Below, in pieces: positions 1 through 6,852 of a DNA stretch of 64,000 bases (position 1 is the first letter of the stretch; the number at the start of each line of letters is the position of its first letter). This DNA comes from an uncultured Muribaculaceae bacterium (lineage in GTDB: Bacteria > Bacteroidota > Bacteroidia > Bacteroidales > Muribaculaceae). The notes below the pieces were generated by a model. That model did no database searches and had not been told where the DNA came from. It saw only the letters and a list, made by a program, of their open reading frames with translations. The stretch covers positions 1 to 64,000 of the forward strand of contig CAJUKZ010000007.1 in NCBI GenBank assembly GCA_910586995.1. The letters run 5' to 3'. The position numbers and the translations under genes were made by a program.

Positions 1-110
1 GCCGTGTCGTTGGCCGTGCGAACAACAATGCGAATGCGAATGGCGGTCTCGTTTATGCGAACGCGAACAACGTTTCTTCGGGCTCGAGCACGGTCAGCGG
101 CTCTCGGCTC
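1..110 (+). repeat. DGR template repeat (TR), 5' end possibly outside window
   Basis: Aligns base for base with 16218-16327 (constant offset 16217, no gaps). Eight AAC/AAT codons lie at 21-29, 33-35, 39-41, 57-59 and 63-68. All eight are altered in the other copy, so this is the unmutated template rather than a variable repeat. AAY codons are the hallmark of DGR templates because adenine mutagenesis there never creates a stop. The 5' edge cannot be fixed because the window starts here. Homology stops after the shared ggctctcggctc (99-110), which would be the initiation-of-mutagenic-homing side. Confidence 0.9.
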
Positions 111-266
111 ACATTAAGACGCAATGAATGTCCCCTTTGGAACAATATAATCGCAAGACCCTGGAGGCTCACGGGATGGGCCAACTATTTCTGCGAGGGA
201 TACGAGCCTCTGCAACCCTCACCGCAAGGAAGAAAGCAGGAACATCACTGAAGCGCCTGAAGGCTT
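111..266 (+). other. Spacer between DGR template and reverse transcriptase
   Basis: A 156-nt stretch without a convincing gene. In studied DGRs the RNA 3' of the TR folds and primes cDNA synthesis, so this region is the likely TR-RNA spacer. That is inference from position. The TR reading frame stays open to a TGA near 255, but the sequence after the TR no longer resembles the target protein. Confidence 0.45.
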
Positions 267-1943
267 ATGACAAAGATTGAAGACATACCATTTATGAATG
301 TGGCGTTACCCCGTGTCAATAATTGGGTGCAGTTCCCCATTCCCGACCTCATGTCTGAGATCGCCACGATGCAAAACATCGAGGAGGCCTTTGATTATGT
401 CGTAGGACATCTTGAGTGCGCTGAGCAAAGGGATAATATCCGGCCCAAGAAAGCCGCGTATTGCAAGCGACTTTACAAGTTGCTTAAAAGTGGACAATTT
501 AGAATTACAGAAGCAGACTTCCGTGAGTTGGTAGTCAAGGACGGCTTCAAGGTAAGAGTAGTGCAGTGTCCGAAGGTGTTTCACCGTGTCGGTTGCCATG
601 CCATAATGGTTCCGTTCGAGAAGTACACCTATCCGACCCTCATCACAAATACCGCGGCATCTATCAAAGGCCGTGGCATGCACTGGCTCCACCAGATTGT
701 TGAAGAAGATATTCTCGCAGACCCGGAGAATATGAAGATGTACTATCAATGCGACATCTTCCATTATTACGACAGCATAAGTCAGGAGCTGATGATGGCA
801 CAGACACGCCAGTACACTTCTGATCCGGTTCTGTTGCCGATGATGTACAACTTCATTACACTGTTGAAGCAAGGGCTATCAAAAGGGCTGCGTTCATCGC
901 AATGCCTCGCTAACCTCCACCTCAGCGACATCGATCATAAGATGTGTCAGCAGGTGAAATATCATCAGATTGAAGACCCGGATAATGGTATCGGAACCGG
1001 TGTTGTTGTCTGCGGTATCGGAGAACGTAGAATCAACGGCAAGAAGATCCGCTACCACTACTACCGATATTGCGATGACATAGTGATATGCGCTGCTTCT
1101 GCCAAAGAGTTGTGGTTACTGCGTGATTATCTCGTTTCGCTTCTTGATGAACTGGGATTGAGCATAAAGCCAACTGAGGCTGTCAGACCAATGTTGTGCG
1201 GACTTGACTACCTTGGATACAACACATTCTTGACAGAAAGCACTGAAGATGATGGCGAAATAACATACGATACCTACTCGCGTATTCGCAAACGCTCCAA
1301 GCAGAAATTCTGCCGACGTATCGCCAAAGTGCAGTCAAGAAAACGAAGGCAGAAATTGATAGGTTCGTTCTTCGGAATGGCCGCTCATGCGGATTGTCGG
1401 CATCTGCTGAAGAAAATAATCACACCAAACGAATTCAGAAAACTTAAACATAAGAGGAAAATGAAAGACATTGGAAATTTCGACCTCCCCCCGGTTAACC
1501 TTAACGGAAAGAAGAATTTCCGTGGGGTAAAAAAGTATCCTCGTGATTTCGACCGCCAGGGCGTAATCATTGTGGATTACGAATATCTACCACCCAAACG
1601 TGAAGTAGAAAAGTACGAAGCGCTTGTAAAGGCTGCGGAAATACGTGGTGAAAGGACCGATCGTATTCCGTTGCCGAAGGAAAAATATCTCGTGCAGATT
1701 ATCCATAATAAACTACTCTGCAAAATGTGGACAGGGGATAAAGAGTTTGGAACACGATTGGAGCAAATGGAAGAAATCGGGCAAATGCCGTTCTTCGCGG
1801 CGATCGAAATGAACTACGACTCCCAATATCCCGTACCGAGATTAGTTTCTGCACAGAAATATGGGTTTGTACGACCCAGTGACGAAGAACTGGCCGCATT
1901 AGAAAAGGGTCTCGGTGTCAAACTCCTAAAGCCCAAACAATAA
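267..1943 (+). CDS. DGR-type reverse transcriptase with C-terminal extension
   Basis: RNA-directed DNA polymerase expected to copy the TR RNA with adenine-specific errors for mutagenic homing into the VR. Seen: RT motif with Asp (CDIFHYYDS, residues 162-170), a GLxxxxxSSQxxAN motif (about 203-216) with the SQ pair typical of DGR and related RTs, the catalytic YCDD (268-271), and LDYLGY (313-318). The protein is 558 aa; DGR RTs are usually about 300-450. The region after about 385 is a basic extension of unknown fold. It lies directly downstream of the TR, which decides the DGR assignment over other RT classes. The downstream gene overlaps its stop. Confidence 0.9.
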   Translation: MTKIEDIPFMNVALPRVNNWVQFPIPDLMSEIATMQNIEEAFDYVVGHLECAEQRDNIRPKKAAYCKRLYKLLKSGQFRITEADFRELVVKDGFKVRVVQCPKVFHRVGCHAIMVPFEKYTYPTLITNTAASIKGRGMHWLHQIVEEDILADPENMKMYYQCDIFHYYDSISQELMMAQTRQYTSDPVLLPMMYNFITLLKQGLSKGLRSSQCLANLHLSDIDHKMCQQVKYHQIEDPDNGIGTGVVVCGIGERRINGKKIRYHYYRYCDDIVICAASAKELWLLRDYLVSLLDELGLSIKPTEAVRPMLCGLDYLGYNTFLTESTEDDGEITYDTYSRIRKRSKQKFCRRIAKVQSRKRRQKLIGSFFGMAAHADCRHLLKKIITPNEFRKLKHKRKMKDIGNFDLPPVNLNGKKNFRGVKKYPRDFDRQGVIIVDYEYLPPKREVEKYEALVKAAEIRGERTDRIPLPKEKYLVQIIHNKLLCKMWTGDKEFGTRLEQMEEIGQMPFFAAIEMNYDSQYPVPRLVSAQKYGFVRPSDEELAALEKGLGVKLLKPKQ

Positions 1944-2437
1944 TGGAAAAAGTATATGGTTCTCCAAAACGGCAGGACGGATTGTTCCGTGTCGGCCGTA
2001 ACAAATACGAGGTCATCTATGGCTTCGGTAATGACAGTGACAACCCGGAGCAGGGTTGGAATTGGCGAAAGCGTTTCGACCATCGTCCAAGCCTCGATGA
2101 AATAAAGGCTATCATCATTCAGGTAATAGAAGCAGAGAGTGCGCATAAACTACGCTATGGCCTTGAATGGAATGGTCTGCCGGTAGAATATACCGAAGAA
2201 CGCAAGAGCGACCTCACGGGTATGCTCGTGGCTATGCAGGCAGGAATTATGCAACTCCCGGTAACGCTCAATCTCGGTGCATATCCCGACGGTAGCCCGG
2301 TATTCTATGAGTTTACCAAGGCAGAGGAAATTATGGGCGTGGCAGCCGCCATCAGCAATCATAAAATTGCCGTCTGCAACGAAGAATGGCAAGAGAAATC
2401 CTCGGTGGACTGGTCCGCCTACGAAACCGAGCAGTAA
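1943..2437 (+). CDS. Phage hypothetical protein, DUF4376-like
   Basis: 164 aa, soluble, with an aromatic-rich N-terminal half and a segment around residues 110-140 resembling Bacteroidales phage proteins of the DUF4376 kind; the family call is tentative. Its ATG overlaps the RT stop, so the two are probably co-translated. No catalytic motif is visible. It occupies the place where some DGRs carry the accessory variability factor Avd, but it does not look like the small basic four-helix Avd family. Confidence 0.6.
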   Translation: MEKVYGSPKRQDGLFRVGRNKYEVIYGFGNDSDNPEQGWNWRKRFDHRPSLDEIKAIIIQVIEAESAHKLRYGLEWNGLPVEYTEERKSDLTGMLVAMQAGIMQLPVTLNLGAYPDGSPVFYEFTKAEEIMGVAAAISNHKIAVCNEEWQEKSSVDWSAYETEQ

Positions 2438-2463
2438 ACATCAATACTTTAACCCCTATCATT

Positions 2464-2778
2464 ATGACAAAGATTTGTAATGACAAGACTGGAAGCGACA
2501 AGAAGCTCCACGTCTTCTGTGAGTTCATTATCGCGGCCATCATCGGTTCGCTTGTATCATTTATCCATTTTCCCTCCGCGTGGATTGCGGCTGCCATCGC
2601 CTTTGTCGTGGCTTTCGCTTTCGGCATCTGGAAAGAAGTCAAGGACGCAAAGAAGCAGGGCAACCACTTCTGCGTTTGGGATCTCGCCTGGGATTTGGTC
2701 GGCTGCCTCGCCGGTGCGGTAGTAGCTTTCCTCGCCAACTACTACACATGGCACGATATAGCCGGTAATCTTATCTAA
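2464..2778 (+). CDS. Small prophage membrane protein
   Basis: 104 aa starting MTKICNDKTGSDKK. A DKKLHxFxEF segment is followed by two closely spaced hydrophobic segments (about residues 22-56) and another near the C-terminus (about 77-93). The DKxxH pattern followed by a hydrophobic stretch recalls YfiM/DUF2279-like membrane proteins, only weakly. The ATG at 2464 is preferred to an upstream in-frame start that would overlap the previous gene. Function unknown. Confidence 0.6.
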   Translation: MTKICNDKTGSDKKLHVFCEFIIAAIIGSLVSFIHFPSAWIAAAIAFVVAFAFGIWKEVKDAKKQGNHFCVWDLAWDLVGCLAGAVVAFLANYYTWHDIAGNLI

Positions 2779-2843
2779 TCATTTCCAACCACGGCAGGGC
2801 GTTGGAGTTTTCTTCCGGCGCTCTGCCCTTAAAACGACAATCT

Positions 2844-3317
2844 ATGACTGAAATTATACTTGTATCAATTTCGTGCCTGATTATGGCATTGTATCTACTC
2901 TTTACTTGTTTATCATTCGGAGTGCCAAATTCAATAAGCGAAACCTACTACCGCACATTTGGGAGCAAATGGGTATTCTCCGGAGTGCTATTTGCGGCCG
3001 CTTCTTTCGCTGTCGCTCCGCTCCTGAACCACACGTCGGAGAGTTATCAGTTTCTTGCGTTCTTTATCGTGGCCGGCATTTTCTTTGTAGCTGCAAGTCC
3101 AGCTTTCAGAGATGAATTTGAGGGCAAAGTTCATACTGGAGCGGCCTTAATCCTATGCTTTGCCACAATAGCTTGGCTGATATTGACGGCGGGAGTTCCG
3201 TATATCGCTATCGCCGGTGTTTTGGTAGGGGTTATTCGGCGAAGAGAATTCATATTTTGGCTTGAGCTTGGATTGCTCGCCAATCTCTATAAAGAAATAT
3301 TTGTACTACTTTTCTAA
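2844..3317 (+). CDS. Multi-pass membrane protein of unknown function
   Basis: 157 aa from ATG 2844, almost entirely hydrophobic with four to five membrane segments and a short charged loop (RDEFEGK). An in-frame upstream start at 2802 would add a non-hydrophobic leader and is less likely. It is the last gene before a terminator-like region, so it probably ends the transcript that carries the RT. No family recognised. Confidence 0.6.
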   Translation: MTEIILVSISCLIMALYLLFTCLSFGVPNSISETYYRTFGSKWVFSGVLFAAASFAVAPLLNHTSESYQFLAFFIVAGIFFVAASPAFRDEFEGKVHTGAALILCFATIAWLILTAGVPYIAIAGVLVGVIRRREFIFWLELGLLANLYKEIFVLLF

Positions 3318-3318
3318 C

Positions 3319-3387
3319 TAAGGCGGAAGCGCGAGAGCGTGTGAAGCCTTTTCAATGTTCGGGAGTGTCAGCAATGGCACTCCTTTT
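3319..3387 (+). terminator. Tandem rho-independent terminators
   Basis: Two hairpins in series: aaggc...gcctt followed by TTTC near 3350, then GGAGTG (3362-3367) pairing with CACTCC (3378-3383) followed by TTTT. They would end the transcript from the RT side just before promoter module A. Confidence 0.65.
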
Positions 3388-3399
3388 CTCGTTGAAAAT

Positions 3400-3480
3400 C
3401 TTGCAGATATGATAAAATAAACCTCTCTAACATTTGCAGATATGATTATTTTTGATTAACTTTGCATACACCAATAAGAT
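3400..3480 (+). promoter_or_regulatory. Phased-repeat promoter module A
   Basis: 81-bp module shared with 4136-4216, 9877-9957 and 15732-15812. Direct repeats TTGCAGATATGAT end at 3413 and 3446; a degenerate third copy ends at 3480. The -33 TTTG is at 3433-3436 and the -7 TAACTTTG at 3457-3464, with 20-bp spacing. It drives the DUF4160/DUF2442 pair. This is the most divergent of the four copies. Confidence 0.8.
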
Positions 3481-3495
3481 AAAAAGTAATCATAA

Positions 3496-3747
3496 ATGAG
3501 CGCAATATACATACTCGAAGGTTTACTAATCTACCTATATGGGTTCGACCATAATCCTCCGCATATCCATGTCCGTAGAGGTGGTGAGGAATTCACCATC
3601 ACAATCAAGGATAGGATTGTAGAGGGCCGAGCCAAAGCAAAGTCCATCGCTATGGTGAACGAGTTCCTTGATCAGCACGAAAGCGAGGTTATGGACCTTT
3701 GGGAAAAAGCCCAGCGTGGCGAGAAAATTACAAAAATCAACCGCTAA
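3496..3747 (+). CDS. DUF4160 family protein
   Basis: 83 aa with the family signature HNPPHIHV (residues 19-26) and a following RxGGEEF. DUF4160 and DUF2442 proteins are very often adjacent and have been suggested to form toxin-antitoxin-like modules, without firm mechanism. Here the DUF2442 gene starts 12 nt downstream and both lie behind their own promoter module A and ahead of a terminator, so they form a self-contained two-gene unit inside the prophage. Confidence 0.85.
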   Translation: MSAIYILEGLLIYLYGFDHNPPHIHVRRGGEEFTITIKDRIVEGRAKAKSIAMVNEFLDQHESEVMDLWEKAQRGEKITKINR

Positions 3748-3759
3748 AAATTACTCAAT

Positions 3760-3996
3760 ATGTATCTCAAAGTAACAGATGTTGAATACAACGGAGATTA
3801 CTCTCTGATTTGTACATTCAATGACGGCGCGGTCAAGAAAGTCGATATGACTCCAGTGCTTGATGCACCGGCATTTCAGGAATTGAAAGACTTGGATCTT
3901 TTCAAGCAGTTCGGTCTTGATGAAACAATCTTTTGGGGCAACGGAGCAGACATTGCTCCCGAATGGCTCTACCAAAATGGCGTGCCGGTTGCCTAA
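3760..3996 (+). CDS. DUF2442 family protein
   Basis: 78 aa, small alpha/beta protein with the typical pattern of DUF2442: an N-terminal strand (LKVTDVEY), a FNDGxxKxVDM segment and a C-terminal IxWxNGADIAPEWLY. Likely partner of the DUF4160 protein immediately upstream. In other genomes the pair is annotated as a putative addiction or regulatory module; nothing in this sequence proves that. Confidence 0.85.
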   Translation: MYLKVTDVEYNGDYSLICTFNDGAVKKVDMTPVLDAPAFQELKDLDLFKQFGLDETIFWGNGADIAPEWLYQNGVPVA

Positions 3997-4025
3997 ATTC
4001 ATACCGAACGTTACAACGAAATCAT

Positions 4026-4054
4026 AGCCCTGCCATCTGGTGGGGCTGTTTTTT
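4026..4054 (+). terminator. Rho-independent terminator
   Basis: AGCCCTGCCA (4026-4035) pairs with TGGTGGGGCT (4038-4047, two G-U type pairs) and is followed by GTTTTTT. It closes the DUF4160/DUF2442 unit. Confidence 0.75.
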
Positions 4055-4135
4055 ACCCCAAAAATGCAAGAAATAGCGGAAAGAGGTGCAGACCCACTTG
4101 CAGTAGTAGCTAAATACAATCAATATCACGACAAT

Positions 4136-4216
4136 CTTGCGAATATGATTAAAATAATTGCTCTAAAATTTGCGTATATGATTATTTATTAGTAACTTTG
4201 TGTATGCAAATAAGAT
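4136..4216 (+). promoter_or_regulatory. Phased-repeat promoter module B
   Basis: Repeats TTGCGAATATGAT (ends 4149), TTGCGTATATGAT (ends 4182) and TGCAAATAAGAT (ends 4216), spaced 33 and 34 bp. The -33 TTTG at 4169-4172 and the -7 TAACTTTG at 4193-4200 are separated by 20 bp. It drives the gene at 4241 and probably the run to 6696. Confidence 0.85.
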
Positions 4217-4240
4217 GATTTAATCAAAAACGGAAACAAG

Positions 4241-4558
4241 ATGAATAAAGAATATACCCTCACAAAAGAATCAATCGAGTATTGGAAAGAAGATTTCCGA
4301 TATATGGCCGGCGAAGGTTCGATAACATTCAGAGAATATATTACAGGCTCAGCCGGAAGCGGCCCCGAACTTGACGCATCACTTGGTATGTGGGGCCCTG
4401 ACGATGAGGATTTTGTAAATCTCCCAGAAGATGAGAAAAAAGAGATTGCTCAGTATCGCTACTACGAAGTCTTTCCCTCGCAAATCGCGGCTTCAGTCGG
4501 TATCTCCAAAGATGAACTTCTCAATATGACCGCAGACGAGTTTGCGGCCCGCTTCTAA
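4241..4558 (+). CDS. Acidic prophage protein of unknown function
   Basis: 105 aa, acidic, with a GSAGSGPELD stretch and a C-terminal ISKDELLNMTADEFAARF helix-like tail. No family recognised. First gene behind promoter module B. Lack of membrane segments and the small, acidic character fit a phage accessory or inhibitor protein, but that is only a guess. Confidence 0.6.
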   Translation: MNKEYTLTKESIEYWKEDFRYMAGEGSITFREYITGSAGSGPELDASLGMWGPDDEDFVNLPEDEKKEIAQYRYYEVFPSQIAASVGISKDELLNMTADEFAARF

Positions 4559-4593
4559 ATAAATGTGGGTGAGGAAACTCGTCCACTCACAAT

Positions 4594-4604
4594 GCAAATA
4601 AGAT
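4594..4604 (+). promoter_or_regulatory. AAATAAGAT leader element (internal copy)
   Basis: GCAAATAAGAT followed by ATTTAA, ending 12 nt before the ATG at 4617. Same motif as the third repeat of the promoter modules, but without -33/-7 boxes, so it sits inside a transcript. Confidence 0.55.
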
Positions 4605-4616
4605 ATTTAACCAATT

Positions 4617-4829
4617 ATGACAGCCAAAACTGTATCACGGATTCTTGCAATCCACCAGATGATATATCCTGTACTTGGACTCATCTTATCCTCAATATGG
4701 ACGGTAGCCCACCTATGGAAAGGCACAATGAATATCCCAGGTGCTATTCTATCGGTAACATTCATCGTAGTAACCGCCTATCTCTCGGTTCTTTCTTACA
4801 AAGAAGTAAAGGCCGAATATAAAAAGTAA
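4617..4829 (+). CDS. Two-TM small membrane protein
   Basis: 70 aa with two membrane segments (about residues 12-32 and 40-58) and a basic tail ending KAEYKK. An AAATAAGAT leader motif lies 12 nt upstream of the ATG, as before other prophage genes, which selects this frame over the overlapping frame starting near 4565. Function unknown. Confidence 0.6.
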   Translation: MTAKTVSRILAIHQMIYPVLGLILSSIWTVAHLWKGTMNIPGAILSVTFIVVTAYLSVLSYKEVKAEYKK

Positions 4830-4852
4830 CTCACAACTAAATATCAAAACAA

Positions 4853-5341
4853 ATGGAAGAGAACGTATCATTACAGGTCTTCGGACGAGCAATTCCGTTC
4901 ACCAAGGAAACTCAAAAGTCCACGGCCGCAGCACTTGTGGCAAAAATAACCGATGGCGATACCGACCCCATCTCAATGTTCACCACCATCAAGGCAATGA
5001 ACGACTGCCTTTCACAGTTCCTCAAGGATCAGGCAGTCGTGGAAGCCACAATCGGGGCGGTAGAAAAGTATGGCCGAACCGGCGCTACATTCAACGGCGC
5101 AAATCTTTGCATCGCCGAGGTGGGGGTGCGCTTCGACTTCAGCGCCTGCCAAGACACAATTTGGGACGAACTTGCCAAAGAAAGGACAGAACTTGAGGCC
5201 AAAATCAAGGAGCGCGAAAAGTTCCTGCGCGGAATTACAACCCCGCAGACAATCGTTAACGAAGAAACCGGCGAAGTAAAGAAAATCTACGGGCCAGCCA
5301 GGACTTCATCAACCACAGTCAAAGTAACATTCTCAAAATAA
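4853..5341 (+). CDS. Phage hypothetical protein
   Basis: 162 aa. Two helical regions: residues about 20-70, and a charged helix AKERTELEAKIKEREKF (about 105-121) that may form a coiled coil. A basic beta-rich tail follows. No recognised family. It sits between small accessory genes and the dUTPase, in the same direction and without a visible promoter of its own, so it probably belongs to the module B transcript. Confidence 0.6.
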   Translation: MEENVSLQVFGRAIPFTKETQKSTAAALVAKITDGDTDPISMFTTIKAMNDCLSQFLKDQAVVEATIGAVEKYGRTGATFNGANLCIAEVGVRFDFSACQDTIWDELAKERTELEAKIKEREKFLRGITTPQTIVNEETGEVKKIYGPARTSSTTVKVTFSK

Positions 5342-5396
5342 ATTCACCGGCTCAGGCGGCCCTGCGGAAATCTGCCGGGTCGCCTTACATTCCATT

Positions 5397-6203
5397 ATGA
5401 AAAACAAGGAACCCAAACAAAGCATTAAGTCAGCACCCCGTCCGTTTGAAGTCCAACCGTTCGGGGAATTCTACATTCTCCCATACAAAGCAAAGCCCGG
5501 TAGCATAGGTTACGACCTTGTTGCTCCAGTAGATTTCATTGTTCCGGCACACTCTCGATGCTGTATGCCGCTTAACATCGCCATCAATTTACCTCGCAAC
5601 ATTGAAGGAAAAATAGAGCCACGAAGCGGTTTCTCAATCCGTGGAATGGAGGGCTACGGCAAGAAGAGGATTGCCACGAAATTGCTCGGCTTTATTCCGT
5701 GGCACAAAGAAATTTCAGGAAAGCAGAATTTTGACGCAGATGTCTTAGTCGGCAAAATCGATCCCGGCTATACTGACAACATCAATGTTATTATCAAGAA
5801 CAACGATGAGCAGTTCCTCATTCGTCGAGGAACACGCATTGCACAGATAACTTTCTATAAGGTCGTTTCACCTGAGTTCGAGATTGTCGATAAACTTTCA
5901 TGCGCAAGCCGCGGCGGAGGGCTCGGAAGCAGTGGCACAGTAATACCTCCTGACCGACAGCCCGAATTTATCAGATACTGCGAAGAAAGCCGTAAAGCAA
6001 AAATAGAGGGGCGAATCATGCCGCCTTTCGACGAGTGGCTTGCAATGCGTGGTATGAACAAGAAGGATATTCCGTTCAGCGAATATTACGCCACCCGCTC
6101 TCCCGAAGAAAGAGCCGAAATAGACGCGTCGCCCCTCGGCAAGGTATTCAACGAAAAAGCCCAACAAGATGATAATACTGGTAGCAACCGATCAGGAGTT
6201 TGA
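5397..6203 (+). CDS. dut: dUTP diphosphatase with C-terminal extension
   Basis: Hydrolyses dUTP to dUMP, keeping uracil out of phage DNA and feeding dTMP synthesis. All five trimeric dUTPase motifs are present: SIGYDL (36-41), PRSGFSIRG (75-83), GKIDPGYTDNINV (119-131, with the catalytic Asp), RRGTRIAQ (143-150) and RGGGLGSSGT (172-181). About 30 residues between motifs 2 and 3 are an insertion, and about 85 residues follow motif 5, making it 268 aa against the usual 140-155. The extension is unrecognised. The next gene starts inside its 3' end. Confidence 0.92.
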   Translation: MKNKEPKQSIKSAPRPFEVQPFGEFYILPYKAKPGSIGYDLVAPVDFIVPAHSRCCMPLNIAINLPRNIEGKIEPRSGFSIRGMEGYGKKRIATKLLGFIPWHKEISGKQNFDADVLVGKIDPGYTDNINVIIKNNDEQFLIRRGTRIAQITFYKVVSPEFEIVDKLSCASRGGGLGSSGTVIPPDRQPEFIRYCEESRKAKIEGRIMPPFDEWLAMRGMNKKDIPFSEYYATRSPEERAEIDASPLGKVFNEKAQQDDNTGSNRSGV

Positions 6204-6696
6204 ACTTGCCAAAAAGTATCTCGGCGAGTATAAAATCGTTCAAACGGGAGTCGGTGCTTCTAACGTGATAAAGAAGTGCTCTGAACTTCTCATTTCATTC
6301 GTTCGGAAAAAGCACTATGAGCCAATAATCAACATCGGCTTCAGTGGAAGCAACACACTCCCCAAAGGAACTGTTACAAAAGTGCGCTGTTCATATCGCT
6401 TCATCGATCACACTGTCGGATTCAAGGATTACCGTAATGGTTGCCCGTTAGGCAACAAAGGATACGATTGTTATACCAGCAACGACTTTGTTACCGAAGA
6501 TGAGCGCGATGAGCCGGTGCTATACGACATGGAACTCAACTACATTGCCGCATTTCCTTTCAATGTGCTCGGAGCCATCAAGATTGTAAGTGATAATCTC
6601 GATGTCGATGAGTATGCGGAAAGCATACATACGTCAACTGATGAAATCTGGGCGCAGGTCCATTCATTGGTTGATGGGATTATGCAAAGACCCTAA
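6169..6696 (+). CDS. MTA/SAH nucleosidase-like protein
   Basis: 175 aa resembling 5'-methylthioadenosine/S-adenosylhomocysteine nucleosidase, which cleaves adenine from SAH or MTA. Seen: an N-terminal beta strand with ATDQEFE (Glu near residue 10), a Gly-rich segment INIGFSGS, YDMEL (a MEx-type Glu) and IVSDN (Asp), matching the Glu-Glu-Asp catalytic set of the family. Bacterial enzymes are about 230 aa, so this is compact. It overlaps the dUTPase by 35 nt and precedes a SAM synthetase, suggesting a SAM-related job. Confidence 0.75.
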   Translation: MIILVATDQEFELAKKYLGEYKIVQTGVGASNVIKKCSELLISFVRKKHYEPIINIGFSGSNTLPKGTVTKVRCSYRFIDHTVGFKDYRNGCPLGNKGYDCYTSNDFVTEDERDEPVLYDMELNYIAAFPFNVLGAIKIVSDNLDVDEYAESIHTSTDEIWAQVHSLVDGIMQRP

Positions 6697-6737
6697 AGGC
6701 CTACCACGCCAATATCCCCGATAGGAGTGTCTGCTCC

Positions 6738-6787
6738 CTGCGCTCGGCAAACTGCATAAACGCTTGCACTTTGTCGGGCGCTTTTTG
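6738..6787 (+). terminator. Terminator ahead of metK
   Basis: A long imperfect hairpin: GCGC near 6740 pairs with GCGC near 6778, and CGGCAAA pairs with TTTGTCG inside it. A TTTTT run follows at 6783-6787. It separates the nucleosidase from metK. Confidence 0.6.
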
Positions 6788-6852
6788 TTAAGTCCACATT
6801 ATTATATGTGCCTAACTTTGAACACAAATAATAAAAACAATCACAAAATCAC

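Noticed and set aside
1..110. Reading the first repeat as a second variable repeat rather than the template
   Set aside because: Every variable position is AAC or AAT, the undiversified state, and the RT gene follows directly.
306..872. Minus-strand frame inside the reverse transcriptase gene
   Set aside because: Shadow frame of a gene with clear RT motifs; no domain of its own.
4064..4192. 42-codon frame (MQEIAERGADPLAVVAKYNQ...) running through promoter module B
   Set aside because: The repeat part reads similarly in modules C and D, but module A has an in-frame stop and C and D lack a start codon. The conservation is better explained as DNA signal than as a peptide.
4565..4822. Alternative frame overlapping the two-TM protein gene
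   Set aside because: Low-complexity composition without domain features. The 4617 frame has membrane helices and an AAATAAGAT leader.
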